Counted from the first letter of the stretch, positions 45,110 through 53,687 are shown. The stretch is DNA of 64,000 nucleotides from Gemmataceae bacterium (GCA_022842245.1 JALHPZ010000008.1:148263-212262); one strand, 5' to 3'. The notes: generated by a model from the sequence alone, not told the origin. Numbers and translations are program-made.

Positions 45110-45460
45110 ATGGTTGAACAAGACGTATACGACAGGATTAAGACTTTAGCCGATGGCAGAGTTTACCCAACAATCCCCACCGAGAACACGCAATTACCAT
45201 TTCTGGTTTACACTATCACAACGAGCGGAAAGCAAGTTCATACGGAAGGGGATAGCGGGCTAGTAAATTGCATGGTAGATATAGACTGCTGGACGATCAA
45301 CCTAGACGAAGCCTTAACGATCTTGAACCAAGTCTTATCCGCCCTTCACGTTTATCGAGGGGGCAATATCCAAGGCTGTTTCCTTCAAAGTCAGAGTACG
45401 ACACAAGAGGAATTCGGCTATCACGGGCAACAAACCTACTCGATATGGGTTAGCCAGTGA
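45110..45460 (+). CDS. Phage tail-completion protein (DUF3168-like)
   Basis: A 116-residue protein (DVYDRIKTLADGRVYPTIPTENTQLPFLVYTITTSGKQVHTEGDSGLVNCMVDIDCWTINLDEALTILNQVLSALH) of the DUF3168 family, which acts at the tail terminator/head-tail junction. In most HK97-type phages this gene follows the HK97 gp10 gene; here it is the first gene, upstream of terminase. The start carries the motif TATATAGGGGCATG. The family call is good; the unusual position is noted as a finding. Confidence 0.8.
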   Translation: MVEQDVYDRIKTLADGRVYPTIPTENTQLPFLVYTITTSGKQVHTEGDSGLVNCMVDIDCWTINLDEALTILNQVLSALHVYRGGNIQGCFLQSQSTTQEEFGYHGQQTYSIWVSQ

Positions 45461-45611
45461 CAAGAAACGCTGGGAAGCTGGATAGATAAAGGAAGAGGAA
45501 CAGAAATCGGGCCAGACGCCGAGCAAGTGAAGAGAAAAAACTTTGCTAGATAGGCTTCCTGACCGCCCCGCCTCTCAATCACGAAAAAAATCTGAATTAC
45601 AATAAGTCACA

Positions 45612-45902
45612 ATGAATAAACCCAAGGAATTAGATCCAATAGCTACAGACTTCTGGAAAAGACATAGCCCCCGATTGAAACGGCAAGGGCTACTGAACGA
45701 AGCTACTTACGATTCCTTTGTTATCCTTTGCAAAGCCTACAGCGAATTAACCCAGCTAAACCCCAGAGAGGAAAAGAACGGCTGGATACGGTACTTTGCC
45801 CTTATGAAATGGTTCCAGCTATACGCCAGAGGCTTCGGGATGAGTACCGATAAAGCGATCAAGCCAGAACCCGAAGCGGAGAAAGATGAATTCGGATTAT
45901 AA
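45612..45902 (+). CDS. Phage terminase small subunit (P27-like)
   Basis: A 96-residue protein (KELDPIATDFWKRHSPRLKRQGLLNEATYDSFVILCKAYSELTQLN ... WIRYFALMKWFQLYARGFGMSTDK) matching the P27-type small terminase fold, which recognises phage DNA for packaging. It lies just before the HNH endonuclease and TerL genes, the standard packaging cluster, and overlaps the HNH gene by 17 bases. The 150 bases upstream show no clear feature. Confidence 0.87.
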   Translation: MNKPKELDPIATDFWKRHSPRLKRQGLLNEATYDSFVILCKAYSELTQLNPREEKNGWIRYFALMKWFQLYARGFGMSTDKAIKPEPEAEKDEFGL

Positions 45903-46152
45903 CGAGATTCCGCCACTTGTACCCCAGAAGCCAAAGTATCGAAAGCCCCCGCAACGTAACCGCCACTTCTACGGCAAGACCCATCAAGCGTTAAGGAAAG
46001 AGCTACTGGCTAAACGTCCGATTTGTGAATACCAATTTGATGGGTGTACGGGCTGGGCAACGGAAGCCGACCATTTAATTTACCCCGCCAGATCAATTCA
46101 AGACTACAAGGCCACTTGCAAGAACTGCCACAATTTACGCCATAAGGCCTAA
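45886..46152 (+). CDS. Phage HNH endonuclease
   Basis: An 88-residue HNH nuclease. The motif is ICEYQFDGCTGWATEADHLIYPARSIQDYKATCKNCHNLRHKA, with Cys pairs (CEYQFDGC and CKNC), the DH of the first strand, and the final NLRH. Such proteins next to terminase (as HK97 gp74) assist DNA packaging and cleavage. The start overlaps the TerS gene end; TerL follows 7 bases after the stop. Confidence 0.9.
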   Translation: MNSDYNEIPPLVPQKPKYRKPPQRNRHFYGKTHQALRKELLAKRPICEYQFDGCTGWATEADHLIYPARSIQDYKATCKNCHNLRHKA

Positions 46153-46159
46153 ATAGGGC

Positions 46160-47740
46160 ATGAACGTAAATGATGAAAAGGCAATAGAAGAGGGTTGCTA
46201 CTTCGATCAGGATTCAGCGAATAGAGCTATCAAGTTTATCGAGAGCTACGTTACCCCTTCCACAATCGGCAAGCCAATAACCCTTCTGGACTGGCAACGG
46301 GACATAGTAAGTAATCTCTTCGGCTGGAAAAGACCCGATCATAGCTTCCGATTCCGTAGGGCCACAATCAGCACAGCGAAAAAGCAGGGCAAAACGGTAA
46401 TCGTATCCGCCCTTCTCGCCTACGGGCTACTTGGCAACCTCTGCCCCTCTCCCTTCGTCGTATCCGCCAGCACAAGCCGAGAGAATGCGGGACAGGTTTA
46501 CCGGGAACTTGCCTTCTCGATCCGAGCGAACAAGAGGCTAAGCCAAGTTTGTAAGTGTCTGGACAGCCAGAAGGAAATACGCTACCGATCCAAAGACGCA
46601 AGGTATCGGGCTTTCTCTGCTGACGCTGGGGCAAGTGAAGGCGAAAACCTCTCCCTATGCGTAGTTGACGAAACGCACGCCCACACAAGCGATAGGCTTT
46701 ACCGTTCCCTTGAATACTCGACAGTAGCCAGACGGGGCATTTTCGTTAATTGTTCCACGGCTGGGAGCGATCAGGGGCATTTCTGGTACGAAGTCTTCAA
46801 GTATGCCCAAGGGGTTCAAGACGGTTCCATTCTCGATACAAGCCTTTTCCCCTTCATCTGCACAGTTCCCGAAGACGCCGACATAGAAGACCCGAAAGTA
46901 TGGCGACTAGCTAACCCCAGCCTTGGAACCAGCTTCACAGAGGAAGACTTTAGAAGAGACTACGAACGGGCGAAGCAAGGGGGGCAAGCCGATTTACTTA
47001 GCTTCCGACGCTACAGGCTTAACCAATGGGTACAGAGCGAAGACAGCTACATTGATCCAATTAAATTTGACCGATGCGTAAGCCCGCTAAGTGAACACGA
47101 AATTCAGCAAGCCCCGCTATTCGTTGGCGTTGACCTCTCGCAAGTAGCAGACCCTTGTAGCGTTTCCCTTGTCTTCGCACTTCCAGAGAAGATTTACTAC
47201 CTAAAATCGCATTCTTGGGTTTGCGAAGAGGGAGTAAAGCGAAGAGAGCAAACGAACCTACCGAAATATCGAGCATTCGCAGCAGATGGAAATATGTCAA
47301 TAACCAAGGGCAGCGTAAACGACTATCGAAAAATAAAGGAATACTTGCTCAGCCTGCGAACAAAGTACAACCTAAAAGAAATCATTTTCGATCAATATAA
47401 CGCTATCGAGATGGCAGCACAATTACAGGCAGAGGGGCTAACCGTATATCGACAGCCCCAGAACCACAAGTATTACACTGCCCCAATGAAGGAATTCGAG
47501 ATTGCCATAACTGAGCAGAGAATAAAGCATGATGGAAAGAATAAACTACTACGCTGGGCATTGGGGAACACGAAATTAGACGTAGACAGTTACGGGAATT
47601 GCAAGCCGAGCAAAGATAAGAGTACCGACAAGATCGACCCGACCGTATCAAGCCTTATGGCATTTGGGCGAGCGATGGAAGCGGGGGCAGTGGGGGCCAG
47701 AAGATCGGTTTATGAAGGAAGAGGGTTGATAGTGCTATAG
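46160..47740 (+). CDS. Phage terminase large subunit (TerL)
   Basis: A 526-residue terminase with an N-terminal ATPase (ITLLDWQRDIVSNLFGW, Walker A-like STAKKQGKTVIVSALLAY, Walker B VVDETHAH) and C-terminal RNase H-like nuclease (VGVDLSQVADPCSVSLVF ... KEIIFDQYNAIEMAAQLQAEG). It pumps DNA into proheads and makes the terminal cuts. The start follows a TAAATAGGGC motif. The organisation TerS-HNH-TerL-portal-protease-capsid is the HK97 order. Three short direct repeats follow. Confidence 0.95.
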   Translation: MNVNDEKAIEEGCYFDQDSANRAIKFIESYVTPSTIGKPITLLDWQRDIVSNLFGWKRPDHSFRFRRATISTAKKQGKTVIVSALLAYGLLGNLCPSPFVVSASTSRENAGQVYRELAFSIRANKRLSQVCKCLDSQKEIRYRSKDARYRAFSADAGASEGENLSLCVVDETHAHTSDRLYRSLEYSTVARRGIFVNCSTAGSDQGHFWYEVFKYAQGVQDGSILDTSLFPFICTVPEDADIEDPKVWRLANPSLGTSFTEEDFRRDYERAKQGGQADLLSFRRYRLNQWVQSEDSYIDPIKFDRCVSPLSEHEIQQAPLFVGVDLSQVADPCSVSLVFALPEKIYYLKSHSWVCEEGVKRREQTNLPKYRAFAADGNMSITKGSVNDYRKIKEYLLSLRTKYNLKEIIFDQYNAIEMAAQLQAEGLTVYRQPQNHKYYTAPMKEFEIAITEQRIKHDGKNKLLRWALGNTKLDVDSYGNCKPSKDKSTDKIDPTVSSLMAFGRAMEAGAVGARRSVYEGRGLIVL

Positions 47741-47823
47741 GCCAAAATTTGCCCCCAGAAGGCCGAATAGCTCAAAATTTGCCGTATGTCACTTCAAGCC
47801 CGAATAGCTCAAAATTTCGCCCA
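47741..47823 (+). repeat. Three short direct repeats between TerL and portal genes
   Basis: The unit CCGAATAGCTCAAAATTTGCC appears at 47765-47785 and 47802-47823 (one base inserted). A shorter copy GGCCAAAATTTGCC lies at 47741-47755. Possibly a packaging (cos/pac) or regulatory site, since it lies within the packaging gene cluster. Confidence 0.6.
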
Positions 47824-47841
47824 GCCTGACTAAATAGGGCT

Positions 47842-49020
47842 ATGAGCATATGGGACATTTTCAAAAAGAAAGAAACTAAACGGGCTGTAACGTGGGATCA
47901 ACTCGCAAGGCTGGGGGGCTTCATCGAGCAACCGACCCTAAGCGGAGTCAGCGTAACCGAAGAAACAGCCCTTGGCATTTCGGCTTTGTGGTGCGGGATC
48001 AAGGTAATCAGCCAAGACGTAGGCAGCTTGGAACCCGTCTTGTACCGGGAAGTAGGCCAGCAGCGGGAAGTAGCTACCAGTAACCCAATTCATGCCCTTT
48101 TGACCGAAAGCCCGAATCCAGAGCAAACAAGGCCAGTCTTCTTTGAAACACTCCAAAGCCATGCCCTTCTCTTCGGGAATGCCTTTGCCGAGATTGAACG
48201 CACGAACGCAGGGGAACCCGTAGCCCTTTGGCCGATACACCCCGGAAACGTAACGGTAGGCAGAGACGAAGCGGGCAAGCTGGCCTACGAAGTAACGACA
48301 GCCCAAGGCAGCGTAGTCTTATCGGGCTTTGATGTACTTCACGTTCCGGGTTTGTCTGCCGATGGAAGCGTAGGCTACAAGCTGCTTCAAGTGGCAAGGG
48401 AAACGCTGGGCTTCGGTATTGCTGCCCAAAGATACGGTTCTAGTTTCTTCGGCAATTCTGCTAGACCAAGCGGAGTATTACAGACCCAAGGCCAGCTAAA
48501 CGAAACCGCCAGAGATAACCTTAGAAAGTCATGGAACCAGCTACACCAAGGAACGGATAACGTAGGCCGAATTGCAATACTTGAGGAAGGCTTAGTTTTT
48601 ACTCCCTTCCAGCTAACGAACGAGCAAAGCCAATACAAGGATATTCTTAACTGGTTTGTATACGAAGTAGCCCGTTTCCTAAATTGTCCGCCAAGTAAAC
48701 TTCATAGCTTGGAAAAGGCAACTTGGGGCAATTTAGAATTACTCAATCAAGACTACTTAACCACAACTTTAAGACCTTGGCTAATCAAGTGGGAAAAGGA
48801 ACTGGAAAGAAAGCTGCTTAGCGAACGGGACAAGCCTAGCCATTACGTTGAATTCGATACTACTCTCTTGCTCCGGGCCGACATTTCTACCCGCTACTCT
48901 GCCTATGCTACAGCCCTTACTAACGGGTTCCTGACAGTGGACGAAGTACGGGCCAGAGAGAACCTACCGCCATTACCAGTACAGCCAGAACCAATACAGG
49001 GGGCCAATGAAGAAGCATGA
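47842..49020 (+). CDS. Phage portal protein (HK97 family)
   Basis: A 392-residue portal protein. N-terminal TEETALGISALWCGIKVISQDVGSLEPVLYRE, then HALLTESPNPEQTRPVFFETLQSHALLFGNAFAEIERTNAG, LWPIHPGNVTVGRDEAGKLAYEV and FQLTNEQSQYKDILNWFVYEVARFLNCPPSKLHSLEKATWGNLE are conserved family text. It forms the dodecameric vertex through which DNA is packaged. It overlaps the prohead protease gene by 14 bases (ATGAAGAAGCATGA). Confidence 0.96.
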   Translation: MSIWDIFKKKETKRAVTWDQLARLGGFIEQPTLSGVSVTEETALGISALWCGIKVISQDVGSLEPVLYREVGQQREVATSNPIHALLTESPNPEQTRPVFFETLQSHALLFGNAFAEIERTNAGEPVALWPIHPGNVTVGRDEAGKLAYEVTTAQGSVVLSGFDVLHVPGLSADGSVGYKLLQVARETLGFGIAAQRYGSSFFGNSARPSGVLQTQGQLNETARDNLRKSWNQLHQGTDNVGRIAILEEGLVFTPFQLTNEQSQYKDILNWFVYEVARFLNCPPSKLHSLEKATWGNLELLNQDYLTTTLRPWLIKWEKELERKLLSERDKPSHYVEFDTTLLLRADISTRYSAYATALTNGFLTVDEVRARENLPPLPVQPEPIQGANEEA

Positions 49021-49534
49021 ACAACGGGCGATAAGAACCAGCTACGACACGAAGGAAAACAAACTATGGGGCTACGCTGCCATTTTCAACAGCCCTACCG
49101 AAATCAGGGAGTACGGTAGAACATTTACGGAAGTAGTGCGACCGGGAGCATTCCAGAGAACACTAGGCGAGAACAAGGATATTCTTTGCTGCTATAACCA
49201 CGACGTAAACAAGCTGCTGGGCCGAACGAGTAGCCAAACGCTTACGATCAAAGAAGACAAAGTAGGCTTATATTTTGAAGTTTTGCTACCCGATACCCAG
49301 ACCGGAAACGAAGTAAGGGAACTGGCGCTAAGAGGCGATTTGCTGGGGGCCAGCTTTACTTTTACGATTCCCGATCAGGGGGAAGGCTGGGCCGGTGAAA
49401 TCAGAGAGCTAACCGATATAGACCTATACGAGCTAGGACCGGTTGTGTTGCCAGCATATCAAGCAACTAAGCTAGGCATGAGAAGTAAGCCGGAACTTTA
49501 CAAATACAAACTACTATTGAGAGAAAAAATATGA
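49007..49534 (+). CDS. Phage prohead protease (HK97 family)
   Basis: A 175-residue protease (GYAAIFNSPTEIREYGRTFTEVVRPGAFQRTL ... CYNHDVNKLLGRTSSQTLTIKEDKVGLYFEV). The catalytic His is in YNHD and the Ser in LGASFTF. It cleaves the capsid delta domain during maturation. Its gene overlaps the portal gene and precedes the capsid gene by about 50 bases. Confidence 0.95.
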   Translation: MKKHEQRAIRTSYDTKENKLWGYAAIFNSPTEIREYGRTFTEVVRPGAFQRTLGENKDILCCYNHDVNKLLGRTSSQTLTIKEDKVGLYFEVLLPDTQTGNEVRELALRGDLLGASFTFTIPDQGEGWAGEIRELTDIDLYELGPVVLPAYQATKLGMRSKPELYKYKLLLREKI

Positions 49535-49586
49535 GAGCAAAGAGCATAGATAGCGTTGTATACAAATTCATTCCTATAGGAGATTG

Positions 49587-50858
49587 ATGAAATCACAAGA
49601 ACTAAGAGAGCAGAGAGCCAAGTTAATTGCTAACGCCAGAGTCATTATCGACCATGCGGATGCCGATTCGAGAGAACTAACGGCAGAGGAAAAAGCCCAA
49701 GTAGACGGTATGTTTTCCCAAGCCGATTCGATGGCAGATCAAGCCGAGGACGCCGAGCGGAAAGAGAAGCTGGCCAAAGCGGAAGCCGAGTTAAGGGAAT
49801 CCCAAGGCCGGAAAACCAAGTCTACCCGATTCAGCAATTCCGATTTGAACCCCGAAGACCGCAAGAAAGCTATCCGAAGCTGGGCATTGGCCGGAACGGG
49901 CAAATTCAACGCAGACGACGAGCTACGGGCAGCGAACTACGGAATCAACCTTCGCAGCGGAAGCCTTGAAGTTCGAGCATTGAGCAAGGGTACAAATACG
50001 GCTGGGGGGCATACCGTTCCGGTTGCATTCGCCAGCGAAATCGAAAAGCAACTCAAATACTACAGCGAAATACGCAACGTCGCCAAAGTCTTGACTACCG
50101 ACAGCGGGGCCGATCTTGATTACCCCAGAGTATCGGACATTAGCAACGTAGCAGCAATCGTAGGCGAAGCCGGTTCCATTGCAACAAACGTAGACCCGAC
50201 ATTTGACAAGGTAACGGTAAAGGCTTGGAAATACGCTTCCCCAACAGTTCTAGTAAGCCTTGAATTGCTCCAAGATTCTGCCGTAGACATTGAAGCCCTT
50301 CTAGCCGACTTGTTAGCGGAAAGAATGGCCAGAGGACAGGAAGCCCACTTCATCGGGGGCAACGGTACTACTCAACCAGAAGGTTTGAATTCCGTTTCCG
50401 CTTCGGTTGAACTGGCTTCAGGTAACGCATTAACCTTCGATAAAGTCATTGATTTGGTTCACTCTGTAGACAGAGCATATCGAAGCAATTCGGCTTTCTT
50501 GATGCACGACACAACTTTAGCCCAGCTTCGCAAGGTAAAGGACGATAACAATAATTACATTTGGCAACCAAGCGTACAAGTAGGCGAACCAGACCGTATT
50601 TTCGGTTATCCCGTATATGTCAGCAACCAGCTTGAACCTTGGGCAGCGAACATAGACGAAACCGATAAAATCATGCTCTTCGGTGATATGAGCAAGTATC
50701 TTATTCGGGACGTTGGGCCAAGTCTTAGCGTAGCCCGTTTGGATCAACTCTACATGGCCACGGGGCAAATTGGCTTCGTTCTCTTGATGCGTACCGATGG
50801 CCGTTACATTGGGCATACTGGTTGCGTCAAGGCAATGGCTGGATACAACACTCCATAA
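49587..50858 (+). CDS. Phage major capsid protein (HK97 family)
   Basis: A 423-residue HK97-fold capsid protein. The N-terminal coiled-coil delta domain (ELREQRAKLIANARVIIDHADADSRELTAEEKAQVDGMFSQAD) leads to TNTAGGHTVPVAFASEIEKQLKYYSEIRNVAKVL, and later FIGGNGTTQPEGLN and YPVYVSNQLEPWA, all typical. Start at ATG 49587 with a TATAGGAG site; a TTG three bases earlier is possible. The delta domain is presumably removed by the upstream protease. Two terminators follow the gene. Confidence 0.96.
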   Translation: MKSQELREQRAKLIANARVIIDHADADSRELTAEEKAQVDGMFSQADSMADQAEDAERKEKLAKAEAELRESQGRKTKSTRFSNSDLNPEDRKKAIRSWALAGTGKFNADDELRAANYGINLRSGSLEVRALSKGTNTAGGHTVPVAFASEIEKQLKYYSEIRNVAKVLTTDSGADLDYPRVSDISNVAAIVGEAGSIATNVDPTFDKVTVKAWKYASPTVLVSLELLQDSAVDIEALLADLLAERMARGQEAHFIGGNGTTQPEGLNSVSASVELASGNALTFDKVIDLVHSVDRAYRSNSAFLMHDTTLAQLRKVKDDNNNYIWQPSVQVGEPDRIFGYPVYVSNQLEPWAANIDETDKIMLFGDMSKYLIRDVGPSLSVARLDQLYMATGQIGFVLLMRTDGRYIGHTGCVKAMAGYNTP

Positions 50859-50934
50859 TTTAGTTTGAGAAAAACGAAGGCAGAACACTATATAAGTATG
50901 CCATAATTTTTCTCCAATTATTATGCGTAACTTG

Positions 50935-50978
50935 ACCCTCTTCCCTACACTCTAGCTCCGGGAAGAGGGTTTTCTATT
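50935..50978 (+). terminator. Rho-independent terminator after the capsid gene
   Basis: An 11-bp perfect stem (ACCCTCTTCCC / GGGAAGAGGGT) with a 14-base loop is followed by TTTCTATTTT. It would end the capsid transcript. Confidence 0.86.
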
Positions 50979-51070
50979 TTACGGAACAGATTACTACACT
51001 ATTGCTGGGTATCTGTTTCCAATTTCAGAAAGCAAGAGCATAGATAACTAGGCATTTGCTTTCATATCAT

Positions 51071-51108
51071 ACCCTCTGCTTAGTGTGTTACTATTCAGAG
51101 GGTTTTTC
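51071..51108 (+). terminator. Second terminator before the head-tail connector gene
   Basis: An 8-bp perfect stem (ACCCTCTG / CAGAGGGT) with a 17-base loop is followed by five T. It lies just 24 bases before the next structural gene. The region between the two terminators has no clear gene. Confidence 0.75.
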
Positions 51109-51131
51109 ATTTCGGAAGCATAAATACCCAT

Positions 51132-51704
51132 ATGTACCAGATTCAAGTAATTACCCCGCCCGAAGAGGAACCAGTAACATTAGCGGAACTAAAAGCCCAT
51201 TTGCGGCTAAACGACGATAGCGAAGACGTATTGCTATCAGGATTCATCAAGGCAGCTAGGGAATTTTTCGAGAGCTACACGGGCCGAATTGTATTACCTA
51301 CGACACTTCGCCAGCATGTTTACTACTTGACGGGGCCAGTGTACCTAATGCGGGGCAACGTAACCAGTATCGAGGATTTCTACTACTACGATGCCGAAGA
51401 CAACCTAACCGAGCTTACCGAGTTCCACGAAGACACAATCAGCCTTCCCGCTTGCGTCTGGCTGGACAGTTACCCCACGACAAGCCCAAGCAAGACGCCA
51501 AACGCTTATGTAACCTTCGTTGCTGGCTGGGAAACAATCGAGCAAGTTCCCGAAATGGTGAAAGTGGGAATCAAGCTGCTGGCCGCACACTACTACGAAC
51601 AACGGAACAGCCATAGCCCGCAAGATTTGAAGACGGTTCCAATGGGTTTCAAGGCAATTTGCGATCAATTCAAGACCGGGCTTGTAGGCGATTGGGGGCA
51701 ATAA
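51132..51704 (+). CDS. Phage head-tail connector (gp6-like)
   Basis: A 190-residue protein beginning YQIQVITPPEEEPVTLAELKAHLRLNDDSEDVLLSGFIKAAREFFESYTGR, the classic gp6/DUF-type head-tail connector, with C-terminal VTFVAGWETIEQVPEMVKVGIKLLAAHYYEQRNS. It docks below the portal. The start has the motif TAAATACCCATATG. The following gene starts at its stop. Confidence 0.93.
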   Translation: MYQIQVITPPEEEPVTLAELKAHLRLNDDSEDVLLSGFIKAAREFFESYTGRIVLPTTLRQHVYYLTGPVYLMRGNVTSIEDFYYYDAEDNLTELTEFHEDTISLPACVWLDSYPTTSPSKTPNAYVTFVAGWETIEQVPEMVKVGIKLLAAHYYEQRNSHSPQDLKTVPMGFKAICDQFKTGLVGDWGQ

Positions 51705-52039
51705 TGGCGGCATTTTCAGGCGATTATTACGACAGGCTACAAAGACTCACCAGAAGCGTAACCAAGAACCCGGACAACGGGCAGGAAGAGGAAACCTTTA
51801 CCCCGTCTGAATACCTCTGGGGCAGGATCGACTACGCCAATTCCAGACGCCAGAAGGATTACGGGAGCGATCAGACCGGGGCAGACGGCATCATTTCCAT
51901 TCGCAACTATCCCACACTCAGCCCGCTAGATCGTTTGTACTCGCAAGAATGGGGGGAAGTCTGGGTTATCGAGTCAATCAAGCGGGGCAATAACGAGCTA
52001 ATTTGCGAATGTAGCAAGTTTGATGATTTGGATTTGTAA
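51704..52039 (+). CDS. Phage head-closure / head-tail adaptor protein
   Basis: A 111-residue protein (SGDYYDRLQRLTRSVTKNPDNGQEEETFTPSEYLWGRIDYANSRRQKDYGSDQTGADGIISIRNYPTLSPLDRLYSQEWGEVWVIESIKRGNNELICECSKF) of the head-closure type. The start at ATG 51704 overlaps the connector stop. It lies in the standard order connector-closure-gp10-tail tube. The longer upstream frame is not coding. Confidence 0.87.
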   Translation: MAAFSGDYYDRLQRLTRSVTKNPDNGQEEETFTPSEYLWGRIDYANSRRQKDYGSDQTGADGIISIRNYPTLSPLDRLYSQEWGEVWVIESIKRGNNELICECSKFDDLDL

Positions 52040-52047
52040 GGGGGCTA

Positions 52048-52476
52048 ATGATAGCAAAGTTTGAATTCCAGATAGACCCGATAAAGCAAGCCGTCAAGCT
52101 AAAATCTGGACTAAGAAATAAGGTTTTAAGAATTGCCCTGAACAAAGCTGCCAGCAAAGTAAAAGCAGCAGTAATCAGCAAAGCCCCACAACGGACAGGC
52201 AGCTTAAAGAAGGCAATCAAGATCAAGGTAAAGAACTACAAAGCCCGAAATCTCTGGGTAGCAATCGTAGGGGCTAGTTCCAAGTACAAGCGAAACGTAA
52301 AGAAAAAGCAAATTCGGCCTGTCTTCTATGCCAAGCTGGTAGAAATCGGGACACGAAACAGCCCAGCCCAGCCATATTTGAAGCCAGCATTACAGGCAAC
52401 GAAGCAGCAGTACCTAGAAACACTTCGCCAGAGTATACAGGATCAAGTTAAGCAAATTTTGAGTCAATCGGCATAG
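52048..52476 (+). CDS. HK97 gp10-family phage protein
   Basis: A 142-residue basic protein (NKVLRIALNKAASKVKAAVISKAPQRTGSLKKAIKIKVKNYKARN ... YAKLVEIGTRNSPAQPYLKPALQATKQQYLETLRQSI). The AP-RTGSL and FY-K-VEIGT-PAQPYLKPA motifs are those of HK97 gp10, involved in tail-joining. It is short after the closure gene (8-base gap). Confidence 0.92.
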   Translation: MIAKFEFQIDPIKQAVKLKSGLRNKVLRIALNKAASKVKAAVISKAPQRTGSLKKAIKIKVKNYKARNLWVAIVGASSKYKRNVKKKQIRPVFYAKLVEIGTRNSPAQPYLKPALQATKQQYLETLRQSIQDQVKQILSQSA

Positions 52477-52512
52477 ATACCCTTGTAATTCTTAAACACT
52501 ACAAGGGGTTCA

Positions 52513-52974
52513 ATGGCCATAATCGGTTTTACAGCGAAATTAGAACTTGATCCGGGTACAGGCAGCTACGCCACAATAGACGAATGCACGATGATTACAC
52601 TTCCCGCATTCGAGACAACCAGCATAGAAACAAGTCACTTAAATTTGAGTACGCCAGACCGTACCTTTACACCGGGCTTGACCGATGGCGGAACGCTTAG
52701 CTTTGAATGCAACTACAGCAAGGCCACTTTCAACACGCTACACGGGGTCAAGGGCAAGCTGAAAGTAACTTCCCAGATTCCACCGACAGGAAATAACATA
52801 AATTGGCGTATCACTTCCCCAGACGAAGACGGGGCAGGAGCGGGAACAGCCCAGACATTCACTTTTAACGGGTTCCTCACCAAGCTAGAAACAGCCTTTG
52901 AAACGGAAGCCGTAGTCAAGATCAAGGGAGAAGTGAAGGTAAACGGGGCCATAACCGTAGGAAACGCAAGCTAA
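52513..52974 (+). CDS. Phage major tail tube protein
   Basis: A 153-residue protein (FTAKLELDPGTGSYATIDECTMITLPAFETTSIETSHLNLSTPDRTFTPGLTDGGTLSFECNYSKATFNTLHGVKGKLKVTSQIPPTGNNINWRITS ... AVVKIKGEVKVNGAI). The beta-sandwich tail tube text with ITLPAFE-ETSHL and VKGEVKVNG is typical of siphovirus tail tube proteins. It precedes the chaperone genes. The gene order supports the call. Confidence 0.88.
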   Translation: MAIIGFTAKLELDPGTGSYATIDECTMITLPAFETTSIETSHLNLSTPDRTFTPGLTDGGTLSFECNYSKATFNTLHGVKGKLKVTSQIPPTGNNINWRITSPDEDGAGAGTAQTFTFNGFLTKLETAFETEAVVKIKGEVKVNGAITVGNAS

Positions 52975-53025
52975 CGGATTTTTGCATCGGGCAAGGAAGC
53001 CCCTTACTTATCACAAAGAGGCTAA

Positions 53026-53367
53026 ATGCTGAAAACCAAGATATTCGATGCGATTGACGTAAAGACGAGAAAGGTAGAAGTACCCGAATGGAACGTAACC
53101 CTATTCGTTAAGTCTATGACGGGTACAGATCGGGCCAGATTCAAAGCGATTGCGGACAAGCTGCAAAAGGAAGGAAAGGAAGCCGATGCGGATAGCTGGC
53201 TTTTGATCCTGACGGCAGTAGACGAACAAGGAAACCGCATATTCTCAGATGAAGACTTTGAAAGACTCAATTCTAAATCGGCAACCGTTCTAACTCACGT
53301 TGCAAGAGAAGCATTGATCGTAAACGGTTTGCTTCCAGACAGCATAAACGAAGCTAAAAAAAACTAG
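53026..53367 (+). CDS. Tail assembly chaperone G (short product)
   Basis: A 113-residue protein (FDAIDVKTRKVEVPEWNVTLFVKSMTGTDRARFKAIADKLQKEGKEADADSWLLILTAVDEQGNRIFSDEDFERLNSKSATVLTHVAREALIVNGLLPD) just before the tape measure gene. This is the gpG-type chaperone. It ends at TAG directly after a slippery A AAA AAC, where part of the ribosomes would shift to -1 and make a longer GT product. Confidence 0.85.
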   Translation: MLKTKIFDAIDVKTRKVEVPEWNVTLFVKSMTGTDRARFKAIADKLQKEGKEADADSWLLILTAVDEQGNRIFSDEDFERLNSKSATVLTHVAREALIVNGLLPDSINEAKKN

Positions 53368-53687
53368 CTACCGATCCAGAATTACAATTTGAATTACGCT
53401 TAGCCTTAGCTCTAGGGAAAACTCTCCAAGAACTAAGGCTAACGACATTATCCCACGAATACGCTTACTGGCTTGCCTACGAACAACTCTACGGCTTGCC
53501 CTTCTCACGAATTGAAGCAGCAATAGCGATCAGTGGAAGCGCAATAGCTCAGAGTATGGGGGCCAAAGTAAAAGCGAAAGATTTACTCCCACAATTCGAG
53601 AAAGATAAACCGCTTCCGTATAAGCAAGGGGCCGAGCTATTCGAGATTTGGGCCAAAGAACACAATAAACGAGCAAGAAAAGCATAA
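53026..53687 (+). CDS. Tail assembly chaperone GT (by -1 frameshift)
   Basis: The frame of gene G is joined to the following -1 frame. After the slip the reading continues LATDPELQFELRLALALGKTLQELRLTTLSHEYAYWLAYEQLYGLPFSRIEAAIAISGSAIAQSMGAKVKAKDLLPQF to the stop at 53687. The frame is open without interruption for 320 bases and has no good start of its own near its beginning. This is the lambda G/GT arrangement; the long product probably links chaperone to tape measure. Slip site at 53358-53364. Confidence 0.8.
53358..53364 (+). other. Slippery heptamer A AAA AAC (-1 frameshift site)
   Basis: In the reading frame of gene G the codons are GCT AAA AAA AAC TAG. The heptamer A AAA AAC ends right before the stop, and tandem slippage gives AAA AAA CTA. 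It has the standard X XXY YYZ form. Confidence 0.82.

Noticed and set aside
47741..47823. CRISPR array
   Set aside because: Only two or three short repeats without regular spacers and no cas genes.
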